Source of the DNA: Hathewaya histolytica
GTDB lineage: Bacteria; Bacillota; Clostridia; Clostridiales; Clostridiaceae
NCBI RefSeq assembly: GCF_901482605.1
Contig: NZ_LR590481.1
Location: forward strand, 1-64,000
DNA length: 64,000 nt
Reading direction: 5' to 3'
Part shown: positions 33,938-43,470 of the stretch, piece by piece
Layout: each line of letters starts with the position of its first letter
How positions within the stretch are numbered: the stretch's first letter is position 1
The notes under the pieces: generated by a model
Told to the model about the DNA's origin: nothing
Databases searched by the model: none
Seen by the model: only the letters and a program-made list of their open reading frames with translations
Made by a program: the position numbers and the translations under genes

Positions 33938-34219
33938 ATGGAAAAGGATTTTAAAAGGTTTAATGAAGGCGCGGAACTTTTAAAAGTTTTAGCTCATCCA
34001 GTAAGGCTCTGTATAGTAAATGGACTTTTAAAAAATGGAGGGTGTAATGTATCTAAAATGCAAGGATGTTTAGATATGCCACAATCTACTGTATCTCAAC
34101 ATCTTCAAAAACTTAAAAGTGCAGGTATTATAGAGGGAGAAAGAAATGGAATTGAGATAATTTATAAGGTTGTAGATGAAAGAGTAAAATATTTAATTCA
34201 AATAATAAAGGAAGATTAA
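33938..34219 (+). CDS. ArsR/SmtB-family regulator, probable persulfide sensor
   Basis: A 93-residue winged-helix repressor: KVLAHPVRLCIVNGLL then the recognition helix MPQSTVSQHLQKLKSAG and wing GERNGIEIIYKV. Cys at about 28, 40 and 47 (RLCIV, GGCNV, QGCLD) could sense thiols or metals. It lies 47 bp before a CoA-disulfide reductase fused to rhodanese, TusA and DsrE domains, the usual partner of sulfur-sensing ArsR proteins (SqrR/CstR role). AGGAGG before ATG. The ligand is inferred from context only. Confidence 0.82.
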   Translation: MEKDFKRFNEGAELLKVLAHPVRLCIVNGLLKNGGCNVSKMQGCLDMPQSTVSQHLQKLKSAGIIEGERNGIEIIYKVVDERVKYLIQIIKED

Positions 34220-34266
34220 GGCAAATCTTAAAGAGCAAGATAAATTATACTTGGAGGTAATTTATT

Positions 34267-36771
34267 ATGGGAAAGAAGGTTTTAATTGTTGGTGGGGTTG
34301 CAGGGGGGGCTTCTGCAGCGGCTAGGCTTAGAAGACTTAGTGAAGATTTAGAAATTATATTATTTGAAAGAGGAGAATTTATTTCTTTTGCGAATTGTGG
34401 ACTTCCATATCACATAGGTGAAGTTATAAAAGATAGAGAAAGTTTGCTTATCCAAACACCAGAGGCTATGAAAGCTAGATTTAACATAGATGTTAGAATA
34501 TTTAGCGAGGTTATAAGTATAGATTCTAGTAATAAAAGAATTCTAGTAAATTCAAAGGATAAGGGGATATATGAAGAAAAGTTTGATTATCTAATACTAT
34601 CACCAGGTGCTAAACCTATAAAACTTGATATGGAAGAATCATATGGAGATAAAATTCATACTCTAAAAAATATAGGAGATATGGATAGTATAAAGAATAA
34701 AGTAGATCAAGGTAATATACAAAGTGCTTTAGTTATTGGGGGAGGGTACATTGGAGTTGAGGCTGCTGAAAACTTAATTCATAGAGGAGTTAATACAACT
34801 TTAGTTCAAGCAACACCACATATATTGGCACCATTTGATAGTGAAATGGTGGTTATAGCTGAAAAAGAATTAGAGGACAATGGGGTTAATTTAGTTTTAG
34901 GAGATGGTGTTAAATCCTTTAAAGAGGAAGATAAAGTTGTTAAGGTAACATTAAGTAGCGGAAAGGTACTAAGTGCAGATATAGTAATCATGGCTATAGG
35001 CGTAGTACCTGATGTGAAATTCTTAGAAGGTTCTGGCATAGAACTTGGTAAAAAGGGTCACATTATTGTGGATGAACATATGGAAACAAATATAGAAGGA
35101 ATTTACGCTGTAGGAGATGCTATAGAGGTTGTAGATTTTGTAAATGGTAATAAATCCGCAATACCACTAGCAGGGCCTGCTAATAGGCAGGGGAGAATAG
35201 CAGCAGACAATATATGTAATATAAGTTCTTCATATAAAGGAACATTAGGTAGTTCTATAATTAAAATATTTGAGATTATAGGAGCATCCACAGGGAATAA
35301 TGAAAGAACTCTTAAGAATCTAGATATTCCTTATGATGTAGTCTATACTTATCCAAACTCACATGCTTCTTATTACCCTGGATCAACCCAAATGACTTTA
35401 AAACTTATATTTAATAAAAAGGGAGAAATTTTAGGTGCACAAGGCTTTGGATATGAGGGAGTTGATAAAGTAATAGATGTAATAGCGACAGTTATAAAGC
35501 TTAAAGGAACTGTAGACGACCTTGCCGATTTAGAACTTTGCTATGCACCTCCATACAATTCAGCAAAATCTCCAGCTAACATGCTTGGTTTTGTTGTACA
35601 AAATACACTAAATGGATTAGTCGAAAATATAACTTTAGATAAATTAAAAAACTATAATGAGGAAAGTCAAATAATTCTTGATATAAGAGAAAATCTAGAA
35701 TGGGATAATGGACACATTAAAAGTGCAGTTCATATACCATTAGATTCTTTAAGAGAAAGAGCAGTAGAACTAGATAAAAACAAAGAAATTATAGTTTATT
35801 GTCAAGTTGGGTTAAGAGGATATATAGCAGCTAGAATCTTAAGCTCAATGGGCTTTAAAGTTAAGAATTTTACAGGTGGATATAAACTATATAAATTAAA
35901 TAAGTTTAAACCAAAAGGAGTGGAACATGGCAATATATATAAGGATTTTAAGGTGAGAAAAGAAGAGAATAGATGCGTAAGTTTATTAGAGGACAAATCG
36001 TTAAGTAGTAATACTGAAGAAATAGAAGATTTGAGTTTTGATAGTTCACTGGATGCTTGTGGACTTTGTTGCCCTGGACCTTTGATGAATGTAAAATCAA
36101 AAATGGACATTTTAAAAGAAGGAGAAGTTCTAAGAATAAATGCTTCAGATCCAGGTTTTTATGAGGATATAAAGTCTTGGAGTAAGACTACTGGAAACAA
36201 GCTTCTAAGTCTAAAAAAAGAAAAAGGCATAATAACTGCATATGTTAAAAAGAATACAGAAAAAGATGAGATAACTAGGTTTATAGATACATCAAATAAT
36301 AAGGATAATAAGACTATGGTAGTATTTAGTGGAGATTTAGATAAAGCTATAGCTTCTTTTATAATAGCTAATGGAGCTGCATCTATGGGAAAAAGGGTAA
36401 CTATGTTCTTCACGTTTTGGGGAATAAATATATTAAGAAAAAATGAAAATGTTACGGTTAAAAAGTCTTTTATGGAGAAGATGTTTGGCTTTATGATGCC
36501 TAAAGGAAGTAAGAAACTTAAATTATCCAATATGAATATGGCAGGTATGGGACCTTTAATGATTAGAAAAATTATGAAAGATAAGAATGTAGATTCTTTA
36601 GAAAGCTTAATAAAATCAGCAGTAGACAGTGGGATTGAAATAGTAGCTTGTCAAATGTCTATGGATCTTTTAGGACTTAAACAAGAAGAGTTGATAGAAG
36701 GAGTTAAAATAGGTGGAGTTGGTTACTATTTGGGTCAAGCAGAGGAATCTAATGTAAATTTATTTATATAA
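34267..36771 (+). CDS. CoA-disulfide reductase-like flavoprotein fused to rhodanese, TusA and DsrE domains
   Basis: An 834-residue persulfide-handling enzyme. Domains in order: FAD/NAD reductase (GGVAGGASAAARLRR 9-23; redox Cys44 in NCGLPYH; second NAD loop GGGYIGVEAAENL), dimerisation domain to about 445, rhodanese (Cys512 in IVYCQVGLRGY), TusA-like sulfur carrier (Cys598, Cys601, Cys602 in DACGLCCPGP) and DsrE/DsrF-type domain (about 680-834, Cys795 in VACQMSMD). Together these reduce CoA persulfides or polysulfides and pass sulfane sulfur along internal cysteines. AGGTAA site before ATG. Downstream of the ArsR regulator, probably one operon. Soluble; no membrane segment. Confidence 0.9.
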   Translation: MGKKVLIVGGVAGGASAAARLRRLSEDLEIILFERGEFISFANCGLPYHIGEVIKDRESLLIQTPEAMKARFNIDVRIFSEVISIDSSNKRILVNSKDKGIYEEKFDYLILSPGAKPIKLDMEESYGDKIHTLKNIGDMDSIKNKVDQGNIQSALVIGGGYIGVEAAENLIHRGVNTTLVQATPHILAPFDSEMVVIAEKELEDNGVNLVLGDGVKSFKEEDKVVKVTLSSGKVLSADIVIMAIGVVPDVKFLEGSGIELGKKGHIIVDEHMETNIEGIYAVGDAIEVVDFVNGNKSAIPLAGPANRQGRIAADNICNISSSYKGTLGSSIIKIFEIIGASTGNNERTLKNLDIPYDVVYTYPNSHASYYPGSTQMTLKLIFNKKGEILGAQGFGYEGVDKVIDVIATVIKLKGTVDDLADLELCYAPPYNSAKSPANMLGFVVQNTLNGLVENITLDKLKNYNEESQIILDIRENLEWDNGHIKSAVHIPLDSLRERAVELDKNKEIIVYCQVGLRGYIAARILSSMGFKVKNFTGGYKLYKLNKFKPKGVEHGNIYKDFKVRKEENRCVSLLEDKSLSSNTEEIEDLSFDSSLDACGLCCPGPLMNVKSKMDILKEGEVLRINASDPGFYEDIKSWSKTTGNKLLSLKKEKGIITAYVKKNTEKDEITRFIDTSNNKDNKTMVVFSGDLDKAIASFIIANGAASMGKRVTMFFTFWGINILRKNENVTVKKSFMEKMFGFMMPKGSKKLKLSNMNMAGMGPLMIRKIMKDKNVDSLESLIKSAVDSGIEIVACQMSMDLLGLKQEELIEGVKIGGVGYYLGQAEESNVNLFI

Positions 36772-36805
36772 ATCAAGATTTACTGTAATTAAATATTAAT
36801 AGTAA

Positions 36806-36857
36806 AAGAGCTATCTCACTCTATAAATTAATCTTTATAAGGGGATAGCTCTTTATT
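36806..36857. terminator. Bidirectional terminator
   Basis: AAGAGCTATC / GATAGCTCTT stem with A-rich and T-rich flanks, between convergent genes. Confidence 0.82.
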
Positions 36858-36867
36858 AATAAGTTAC

Positions 36868-37746
36868 TTATATAAATGGAAAGTTTTCAAATAACCATTT
36901 TCCACTTTCTTTTACTAAGGTTAATTCGGTTGTTCTAACATTTTTTAAATCTCTTTTATCAGTTATAGTTAAAGTTATCTTGTTCCCAATTTGTGTTGCT
37001 TTAAATTCACATGCATTATCCTTATAATTAGGCACATTACCTATCTGTCCATAAGCCATATAAAACTTGCCATTGTAGTTAGTAGACATTTTGTTTGCCA
37101 TTTTTCTTGATGTGTCTTCTGTAAAATAGTTTTTAAGCACATTTACTACATCTTCTCTATTTTTATATCTGTCACTTATATAATGTGTTTTTCCATTTAT
37201 AGAAATATAATCTTTAACTTTTACCTTTTCGAAATTTGAGTACCATCCATTTAACATATTAGAATATTTGTCTAGTATTTCTTTATTACTTAGGGTAGAA
37301 GTATTTATTTCAGGTTTTTTATGGATTTCTTCATTTTTTAGTTTAGTCTTTTTCTCAGCATCAATTTTTACTTCTGGTTGTTTTATAGAAATTTCATTTT
37401 TTACTGGATTTGAATTTTTTATATTGTTTGAATTAGTTTCTTTTGTTATTTTTGTAGTTTTTGTCTTGTTCTTAGAAGCAATTGAAGGTTTATCTTTTTC
37501 CATGTTTAAATTCTGTGGTTTTTCTGATTTTTTACTATCTATATTATAATCATCTTTTGTTTTAATCTCTTTAGTCTTTAAATTTTCATTTTGGGATATT
37601 TTTTTTGTTTCTTTTGAACTTTGAAATTTAGTTACATTTTGATTTTTTTGTTTAGAATCTTCTAACTTAGTTAAACCATAGAAGTTTGATCCTAAAGTGG
37701 TAGTTACTAATAAAGAAATTAATAATAATTTTGATACCTTTAACAT
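36868..37746 (-). CDS. Secreted protein, Lys/Asn-rich linker and IseA-like C-terminal domain
   Basis: A 292-residue exported protein: signal peptide MLKVSKLLLISLLVTTTLGS, then about 130 residues of Lys/Glu/Asn-rich disordered linker, then a folded C-terminal domain (ISDRYKNREDVVNVLKNYFT ... GKWLFENFPFI). The latter resembles the DL-endopeptidase inhibitor IseA (YoeB) family, which restrains cell-wall autolysins; the resemblance is by recall and moderate. ATG 37755 abuts the AAGGAG site, so ATG 37746 is the start. It is convergent with the persulfide operon and monocistronic. Confidence 0.65.
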   Translation of the reverse strand: MLKVSKLLLISLLVTTTLGSNFYGLTKLEDSKQKNQNVTKFQSSKETKKISQNENLKTKEIKTKDDYNIDSKKSEKPQNLNMEKDKPSIASKNKTKTTKITKETNSNNIKNSNPVKNEISIKQPEVKIDAEKKTKLKNEEIHKKPEINTSTLSNKEILDKYSNMLNGWYSNFEKVKVKDYISINGKTHYISDRYKNREDVVNVLKNYFTEDTSRKMANKMSTNYNGKFYMAYGQIGNVPNYKDNACEFKATQIGNKITLTITDKRDLKNVRTTELTLVKESGKWLFENFPFI

Positions 37747-38052
37747 TGCAAGCATCTCCTTAAAATATAATTATTTATAATTAATTATGATTACAATATC
37801 ATTATAGTATTCTAAATCTAAATAAAAGCTACAATGGGGTTACAAGACCATTACATAAAAAATAAAAAAAGTTCTAATTGTAAGGATTTTGTAAGAATAG
37901 TAATAAATCATATAATTATTTCAATATATACATAGTAGGTTATCTTTAATAATTATAATAATATTTATATTTATTTTATATGAAACTATAAATATTTAGA
38001 AAGTTGTGATAAAATAGTAAATAAGTTAAGTTAATTAAGGGGGGTTATCTAT
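37747..38052. other. Divergent AT-rich spacer
   Basis: 306 bp between divergently transcribed genes, holding their promoters and ribosome sites (AAGGGGGGT before 38053). No other structure was recognised. Confidence 0.4.
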
Positions 38053-39747
38053 ATGAATTTTAAAGAAATGCCTTATACTAGGCCTAATATGGATGAATAC
38101 AAGGTTAAATTTAATGAAAATTTAGATAAGTTAAAAAATGCTCAAAACATTGAGGAAGCTAATGATTTAATGAAAGAAATCAATGACTTGAGAGGGGAAT
38201 TTGAAACAAGTGGAGCTATAGTAATGATAAGACATACTATAGATACTACAGATAAATTTTATGAAGAAGAACAAGGATACTTTGATGAAAATACGCCAGT
38301 ATATGAAGGGTTAGTTTCAGAGTATTATAAAGTTATAAATGCATCAAAGTTTAAAGAAGAGCTTAAAAAAGAATGGAAGGAGCAAGTATTCAATATTGCG
38401 AGCCTTACAGATAAAACATTTTCTAATGATATAATTGAGGATCTTCAAAAACAAAACAAATTAGCTGGAGAATATACCAAATTAGTAGCTTCTGCTAAAA
38501 TTGATTTTGAAGGAGAAGAAAGAAATCTAGCTCAAATGACTCCATTCCAACAATCAAAAGATAGAGACATGAGAAAAAAAGCTAGTGAAGCTAAATTTGA
38601 TTTCTTTAAAGATCATGAAAAGGAATTTGATGAAATCTATGATAACTTAGTTAAAACAAGAACAACTATGGCTAAAAAATTAGGTTATGAAAACTTTGTA
38701 CAATTAGGGTATTATAGATTAAATAGAACTGATTATACAGCTAAAGAAGTAGCTAACTTTAGAGAGCAAGTAAGAAAATACATAGTACCACTTGCTGAAG
38801 AATTAAAACAAAGACAAGCTAAGAGACTAGGATTAGACTCTTTAAAATATTATGATGAAAGTTTCAAATTCTTATCAGGTAATCCAATTCCAAAAGGAGA
38901 TGCAAATTGGATCATTGAAAATGGTAAGAAAATGTATGCTGAGTTATCTCCAGAAACTAACACATTCTTTAACTATATGTTAGATAATAACTTAGTTGAC
39001 CTTGTAAGTAAAAAAGGTAAAGCGGGTGGAGGATATTGTCATTACATGATGCAATATGAGTGTCCATTTATCTTCTCTAATTTTAATGGAACTTCAGGAG
39101 ACGTGGATGTTTTAACTCATGAAGCAGGACATGCTTTTCAAGCTTATACAAGTAGAAGATATAAGGTTGCAGAATATAATTTCCCAACTTATGAAGCTTC
39201 AGAAATTCACTCAATGAGTATGGAATTCTTAACTTGGCCATGGATGGACTTATTCTTCAAGGAAGATACAGATAAATATAAGTTCTCACATTTAAGTGCA
39301 GCTATATTATTTATACCTTATGGTGTAACAGTTGACGAGTTCCAACATTTTGTATATGAACATCCAGAAGCAACTCCAGAAGAAAGAAAACAAGCATGGA
39401 GAGAAATTGAAAAGAAATATGCACCAAGCAAAGACTATGATGGTTATGACTTCCTAGAAAGAGGCGGATGGTGGTTTGGACAAAGACATATATTTGAAAT
39501 GCCATTCTACTACATTGATTATACATTAGCTCAAATCTGTGCTCTTCAATTCTGGAAAAAGTCACAAGCAGATAGAAGCCTTGCATGGAAAGATTACATG
39601 AACTTATGTAAAGAAGGTGGAAGTGAGTCATTCTTAAATCTTATTAAGATTGCAGGACTTAAATCGCCATTCGAAGATGGTTGCATAGAGTCTATTATAG
39701 GTGATGTAAAAGCTTACTTAGATTCAGTAGATGATACTAAACTATAA
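38053..39747 (+). CDS. M3-family oligoendopeptidase
   Basis: A 564-residue zinc metallopeptidase: VDVLTHEAGHAFQAY holds the HExxH site (near residues 356-360), with the downstream ligand Glu in YEASEIHSMSMEFL. The fold is a mostly helical channel that admits short peptides; it acts in the cytoplasm in peptide turnover. Length and sequence fit the PepF/M3B group. A strong AAGGGGGG site precedes the ATG and a terminator follows; monocistronic. It uses many preferred AT-rich codons, consistent with good expression. Confidence 0.92.
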   Translation: MNFKEMPYTRPNMDEYKVKFNENLDKLKNAQNIEEANDLMKEINDLRGEFETSGAIVMIRHTIDTTDKFYEEEQGYFDENTPVYEGLVSEYYKVINASKFKEELKKEWKEQVFNIASLTDKTFSNDIIEDLQKQNKLAGEYTKLVASAKIDFEGEERNLAQMTPFQQSKDRDMRKKASEAKFDFFKDHEKEFDEIYDNLVKTRTTMAKKLGYENFVQLGYYRLNRTDYTAKEVANFREQVRKYIVPLAEELKQRQAKRLGLDSLKYYDESFKFLSGNPIPKGDANWIIENGKKMYAELSPETNTFFNYMLDNNLVDLVSKKGKAGGGYCHYMMQYECPFIFSNFNGTSGDVDVLTHEAGHAFQAYTSRRYKVAEYNFPTYEASEIHSMSMEFLTWPWMDLFFKEDTDKYKFSHLSAAILFIPYGVTVDEFQHFVYEHPEATPEERKQAWREIEKKYAPSKDYDGYDFLERGGWWFGQRHIFEMPFYYIDYTLAQICALQFWKKSQADRSLAWKDYMNLCKEGGSESFLNLIKIAGLKSPFEDGCIESIIGDVKAYLDSVDDTKL

Positions 39748-39770
39748 TAGTTAATAATAAATATAATTTT

Positions 39771-39808
39771 AAAAGTAGCACTATACTTAGTGCTACTTTT
39801 GTTTTATT
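39771..39808 (+). terminator. Terminator after the M3 peptidase
   Basis: AAAAGTAGCAC / GTGCTACTTTT stem followed by GTTTTATTTT. Confidence 0.88.
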
Positions 39809-40006
39809 TTAAATACAATCTTAAATTGAATACACTCTTAAATGTTTCCTGAGTATTAACGTAGTTAATACCCATATAATAAAATCTATGAAAATGTAAA
39901 AAAAATGAATAAACTTTTAATTAAATATTAAATTAAAAGTTTAATTTTAATAAAATTTTAATAAAAAAACATTGAAAATAATATAATTATAGTGTAAAAT
40001 TTAATT

Positions 40007-40141
40007 AAACAATGAAACACAAAGTTTTTTATACAATAAAGTTTTGTAATGTTATCCTCCAATTTTAAAAGTTATAGACTTTTAAAATATTCCACAATCC
40101 CCTTTACCCTAAAGGTATCGGTACCCCTCCGATACCTTTTA
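40007..40141 (+). ncRNA. Candidate small RNA with C-rich loops
   Basis: A promoter-terminator unit without an ORF. TTGAAA (39972-39977), 17 bp, TAAAAT (39995-40000) predict a start near 40007. The terminator hairpin AAAGGTATCGG / CCGATACCTTT with T-run ends it near 40141. In between is a perfect 11-bp hairpin ATTTTAAAAGT / ACTTTTAAAAT. Unpaired segments are strikingly C-rich for this genome: TTATCCTCC before the hairpin, AATCCCCTTTACCCT after it, and TACCCCT in the terminator loop. C-rich loops that pair with Shine-Dalgarno sequences are a hallmark of Firmicute trans-acting sRNAs. It could also be a leader fragment of a lost gene. Confidence 0.55.
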
Positions 40142-40200
40142 ATTTTATATATAATTACAAAAAAATGTTTATTAAGTTAAAAAAATTTAATTTAAAATGG

Positions 40201-40229
40201 TTGAAATAATATATAAAGCATAGTATAAT
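40201..40229 (+). promoter_or_regulatory. Promoter of tRNA-Ser(GGA)-SRP RNA
   Basis: TTGAAA, 17 bp, TATAAT, 30 bp before the tRNA. It probably also drives the SRP RNA, since no terminator lies between them. Confidence 0.82.
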
Positions 40230-40259
40230 AAATGATGTATCTTTGAAAGATACTTTTAT

Positions 40260-40349
40260 GGAGAGATGTCCGAGTGGCTTAAGGAGCACGCCTGGAACGC
40301 GTGTGTAGGGGAAACTCTACCGTGGGTTCAAATCCCACTCTCTCCGCCA
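40260..40349 (+). tRNA. tRNA-Ser(GGA)
   Basis: A 90-nt class II tRNA; anticodon loop CTGGAAC (GGA), acceptor GGAGAGA/TCTCTCC, encoded GCCA. Two bases before the SRP RNA. Confidence 0.95.
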
Positions 40350-40351
40350 AT

Positions 40352-40620
40352 GTCGTACTAGTTGGGGAGTTAGCGGTGCCCTGTAACCTGCAATCCGCTA
40401 CAGCAGGAATGAATTCCCTGTCTAGGCTATGTCTTGTTTGGTCTGGCCCATATAAGTGGCGTTGAGAACTGGGTCCCACGCAACAGAGATTCGTGAACCT
40501 CGTCAGGTCCGGAAGGAAGCAGCGATAAGCGAACCCCTCTGTGTGCCGTGGATTAACCTGGTTTGAGTTAACTGTATGGGTAACGCTTATAAGGCATTAG
40601 TCAAAACAGGGTGTACGATT
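40352..40620 (+). ncRNA. ffs: Signal recognition particle RNA, large Gram-positive type (scRNA)
   Basis: About 269 nt. The universal domain IV reads GTCAGGTCCGGAAGGAAGCA with AGCGATAAGC and binds Ffh. The 5' and 3' ends (TCGTAC and GTACGA) pair, and the 5' part forms the Alu-like domain present in Bacillus and Clostridium SRP RNA. It directs co-translational membrane targeting. It sits between tRNA-Ser and dnaX exactly as scr in Bacillus, and ends at an intrinsic terminator. Confidence 0.95.
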
Positions 40621-40633
40621 TACATAGAATATT

Positions 40634-40663
40634 GAGCTCGACTTTATAGTCGGGCTATTTTTA
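40634..40663 (+). terminator. Terminator after SRP RNA
   Basis: AGCTCGAC / GTCGGGCT stem with TTTTTA. Confidence 0.85.
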
Positions 40664-40733
40664 TATTAGAAATTTTAAAATGGACATAATTAATTAGAAT
40701 ATACTTTTATATGTTAAAAGAAGAGGTGATTTC

Positions 40734-42359
40734 TTGGCTTATACTGCACTTTATAGAGAGTGGAGACCGAAAAGTTTTAAAGATGTAGTAGGTCAACACC
40801 ATGTAACTACAACATTAAAAAATCAAATAAAAAATCATAGAATAGCACATGCTTATTTGTTATGTGGGACTAGAGGTACAGGAAAAACCTCTACAGCTAA
40901 GATTTTATCAAAGGCGGTAAACTGTCTTAATTCTGATAATGGGGAACCTTGCAATCAATGTGAAATGTGTAAAAAAATAAATCTAGGAACAGCTATAGAT
41001 GTAGTGGAACTAGATGCAGCATCTCATAATAAAGTTGAACATATAAGGGATATTATAGAAGATGTTCAATATCCACCAAGTGAGGCTAAATACAAGGTTT
41101 ATATTGTAGATGAAGTACACATGTTATCAATTAGTGCCGTAAATGCATTTTTGAAAACCTTGGAGGAGCCTCCAGCTAATGTAGTGTTTATACTTGCTAC
41201 TACAGATCCACAAAAGCTACCTATAACTATTCTATCAAGGTGTCAACGTTTTGACTTTAAAAGAATTAAAAGTGAGGACATTTTTGAGAGACTTAGGGAT
41301 ATAATAGATGAGTTAGGAATACTGGCTGATGATAAGAGTCTTAAGTTAATATCTAGGATGTGTGATGGTGCTATGAGAGATGCACTTAGTATATTAGATC
41401 AGGTAATATCCATGCATAATAATAAAATTGATTATGAAAGTGTTGTTGATATACTAGGCCTTGTAACTAATGAAAATCTCATACATCTAGTAGATAGTAT
41501 AATAGATAAAAATATAGATAATTCTATAAAGAATTTAGATGACATAATTCTCAGTGGTAAAGACATATATACCTTTATAAAAGATATGGTTATTCATATG
41601 AGAAATCTAATGATGGCTAAAATTAGTGATAACCCAGATGAAATTTTGGATATGTCTAGTGAAAGTATACAGACGTTAAAAGAGCAAGGATCGAAACTAA
41701 GAGTAGAGGAAATAATGAGGTATATAAGAATACTTCAAGAAGCAGAAGAACAGTGTAAATGGAGTAAGCAAGGTAGAATATTCTTAGAACTCGCAATTAT
41801 AAAAATGATAAAACTTGAATATGATACTTCTAAAGAAGTTTTATTAGCCAGAATAAATACTTTAGAAAAAGCATTAAAAGAAGGAACAATAACTATAAAG
41901 TCCAATAAAAATGATAACATAAAGATTAATGTAGAAAAAAAAGAAGAATCTTTTGTTAATAAAGTAGAAGAAGAAAAAATTAGTTTAGATGAAGAAATAA
42001 TCAGTGATGAGAATTATCATTCAAATTTAACATTAGAAAAGGTAAAATTAGCTTGGAACGACATTTTAGGCATGTTGAAGGCTAGAAGAGAGATGATTAT
42101 ATATGCATCTTTAGCAACTGGAAAAGTAACAGATTTTAAAAATGGAGTAATTTACATAACTTATGAAGAAAATTATGCTTTTAACAAAAGAAGATTGGAA
42201 CAAGACCAATATAGAAATAAAGCAGAGAATATTTTTTGTGAAGCACTAAAAGAAAAGGTCAAATTAAGGTATAATGTAATTAAACAGGAAGAAGAGACAA
42301 TTCCCGAGGAAATTTTAAATAAAACCTTTGGAGTAGATAAAGTAGAAATAATTGAATAA
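40734..42359 (+). CDS. dnaX: DNA polymerase III gamma/tau subunit
   Basis: The clamp-loader ATPase and organiser of the replisome, 541 residues. Walker A is [12 protein letters not shown]; the zinc module has [16 protein letters not shown]; Walker B/DExx is YIVDEVHML; the sensor SRC motif is LSRCQRFDF. The C-terminal tau part (about 420-541) is shorter than in E. coli but typical of clostridia. The start is TTG 40734, 5 bp after [21 protein letters not shown] is the family N-terminus. First gene of the dnaX-ebfC-recR unit. Confidence 0.96.
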   Translation: MAYTALYREWRPKSFKDVVGQHHVTTTLKNQIKNHRIAHAYLLCGTRGTGKTSTAKILSKAVNCLNSDNGEPCNQCEMCKKINLGTAIDVVELDAASHNKVEHIRDIIEDVQYPPSEAKYKVYIVDEVHMLSISAVNAFLKTLEEPPANVVFILATTDPQKLPITILSRCQRFDFKRIKSEDIFERLRDIIDELGILADDKSLKLISRMCDGAMRDALSILDQVISMHNNKIDYESVVDILGLVTNENLIHLVDSIIDKNIDNSIKNLDDIILSGKDIYTFIKDMVIHMRNLMMAKISDNPDEILDMSSESIQTLKEQGSKLRVEEIMRYIRILQEAEEQCKWSKQGRIFLELAIIKMIKLEYDTSKEVLLARINTLEKALKEGTITIKSNKNDNIKINVEKKEESFVNKVEEEKISLDEEIISDENYHSNLTLEKVKLAWNDILGMLKARREMIIYASLATGKVTDFKNGVIYITYEENYAFNKRRLEQDQYRNKAENIFCEALKEKVKLRYNVIKQEEETIPEEILNKTFGVDKVEIIE

Positions 42360-42376
42360 TCAGGAGGTATATTATT

Positions 42377-42715
42377 ATGGCAAAAGGCGGATTCCCAGGA
42401 ATGGGAGGAAACATGAATAACTTACTAAAACAAGCACAAAAGATGCAACAACAAATGGAAAAGATGCAAGGCGAATTAGAAAATAAAACTTTTGAGGTTT
42501 CTGTTGGTGGAGGAGCTGTAGTGGCTGTAGCTAGTGGCAAGAAGCAAATTACTGATATAAAGATTAAGGAAGATGTAGTGGATCCAGATGATGTAGAAAT
42601 GTTACAAGATTTAGTTGTAACCGCTGTAAATGAAGCACTAAGAAAAGCAGAAGAAGATACAGCTAAAGAAATGGGTAAATTAACAGGTGGAATGAATATT
42701 CCAGGTTTATTCTAA
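42377..42715 (+). CDS. ebfC: Nucleoid-associated protein EbfC/YbaB
   Basis: A 112-residue YbaB-family DNA-binding dimer: [17 protein letters not shown] helix, then the sheet segment [20 protein letters not shown], then [14 protein letters not shown]. The Gly/Met-rich ends ([12 protein letters not shown] and GGMNIPGLF) are usual. It lies between dnaX and recR, the conserved order, with CAGGAGG before ATG. The family is thought to shape or mark the nucleoid; its specific role in clostridia is not known. Confidence 0.94.
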   Translation: MAKGGFPGMGGNMNNLLKQAQKMQQQMEKMQGELENKTFEVSVGGGAVVAVASGKKQITDIKIKEDVVDPDDVEMLQDLVVTAVNEALRKAEEDTAKEMGKLTGGMNIPGLF

Positions 42716-42818
42716 TAAAAAAAGCTTAAAACAATAGATGGATTTGCGTAGAAATATTAATTAATATAATGGTTTTTATTTAATTAAATTCATACGTATT
42801 AAAGTGTGAGGTGAGTTT

Positions 42819-43415
42819 ATGGATTTTTATCCTGTAGCAATAGAAAAGTTAATAGAAGAGTTTGCGAAGTTGCCTAACATAGGTAAAAAAACAGCTCAAA
42901 GGCTTACCTTACATGTGCTTAATCTACCTAAAGAAGAGGTAGAGGGATTTGCAGATGCTTTAGTTAAAGCTAGAGGTACTATAAAATATTGTTCTATATG
43001 TGGAAACTATACAGAAAAAGATCCTTGTTCTATATGTTCAAATCCTAATAGGGATAGGAGTTTAATATGTGTAGTAGAAAATCCTAAAGATATTATGACC
43101 GTTGAAAAAGTAAGGGAATTTAATGGTGTATATCATGTATTACATGGCACCATATCACCTATGGCTGGTAGAGGACCAGAGGATATTAGACTTAAAGAGC
43201 TTATAAGAAGAATTAATGGAGAAGTTAAAGAAGTTATAGTTGCAACTAATCCTAATATAGAAGGTGAAGCTACGGCTATGTATATATCTAAAATATTAAA
43301 ACCACTTGGAGCAAAAGTTACAAGAATAGCTCACGGTATACCAGTAGGAGGAGACCTTGAGTATGCAGATGAAGTAACTCTCTCAAAAGCACTGGAAGGA
43401 AGAAAAGAAATATAA
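42819..43415 (+). CDS. recR: Recombination mediator RecR
   Basis: A 198-residue ring-forming protein of the RecFOR pathway. Helix-hairpin-helix [12 protein letters not shown] near 17-28; C4 zinc finger [16 protein letters not shown] near 57-72; Toprim region starting [12 protein letters not shown] and ending with the [13 protein letters not shown] segment and [22 protein letters not shown] precedes the ATG. Together with RecF (2705) it loads RecA on gapped DNA. A terminator separates it from the convergent PII gene. Confidence 0.97.
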   Translation: MDFYPVAIEKLIEEFAKLPNIGKKTAQRLTLHVLNLPKEEVEGFADALVKARGTIKYCSICGNYTEKDPCSICSNPNRDRSLICVVENPKDIMTVEKVREFNGVYHVLHGTISPMAGRGPEDIRLKELIRRINGEVKEVIVATNPNIEGEATAMYISKILKPLGAKVTRIAHGIPVGGDLEYADEVTLSKALEGRKEI

Positions 43416-43427
43416 CTAAATATATAA

Positions 43428-43470
43428 AATAAAAACTCAAAGGATTTATTAGCCCTTGAGTTTTTATTTT
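43428..43470. terminator. Bidirectional terminator between recR and the PII gene
   Basis: AAAAACTCAA(AGG) / (CCT)TTGAGTTTTT stem with A-rich and T-rich flanks, serving both convergent units. Confidence 0.85.

Noticed and set aside
39311-39631. A 106-codon minus-strand frame inside the M3 peptidase gene
   Set aside because: Overlaps a certain gene and has no ribosome site.
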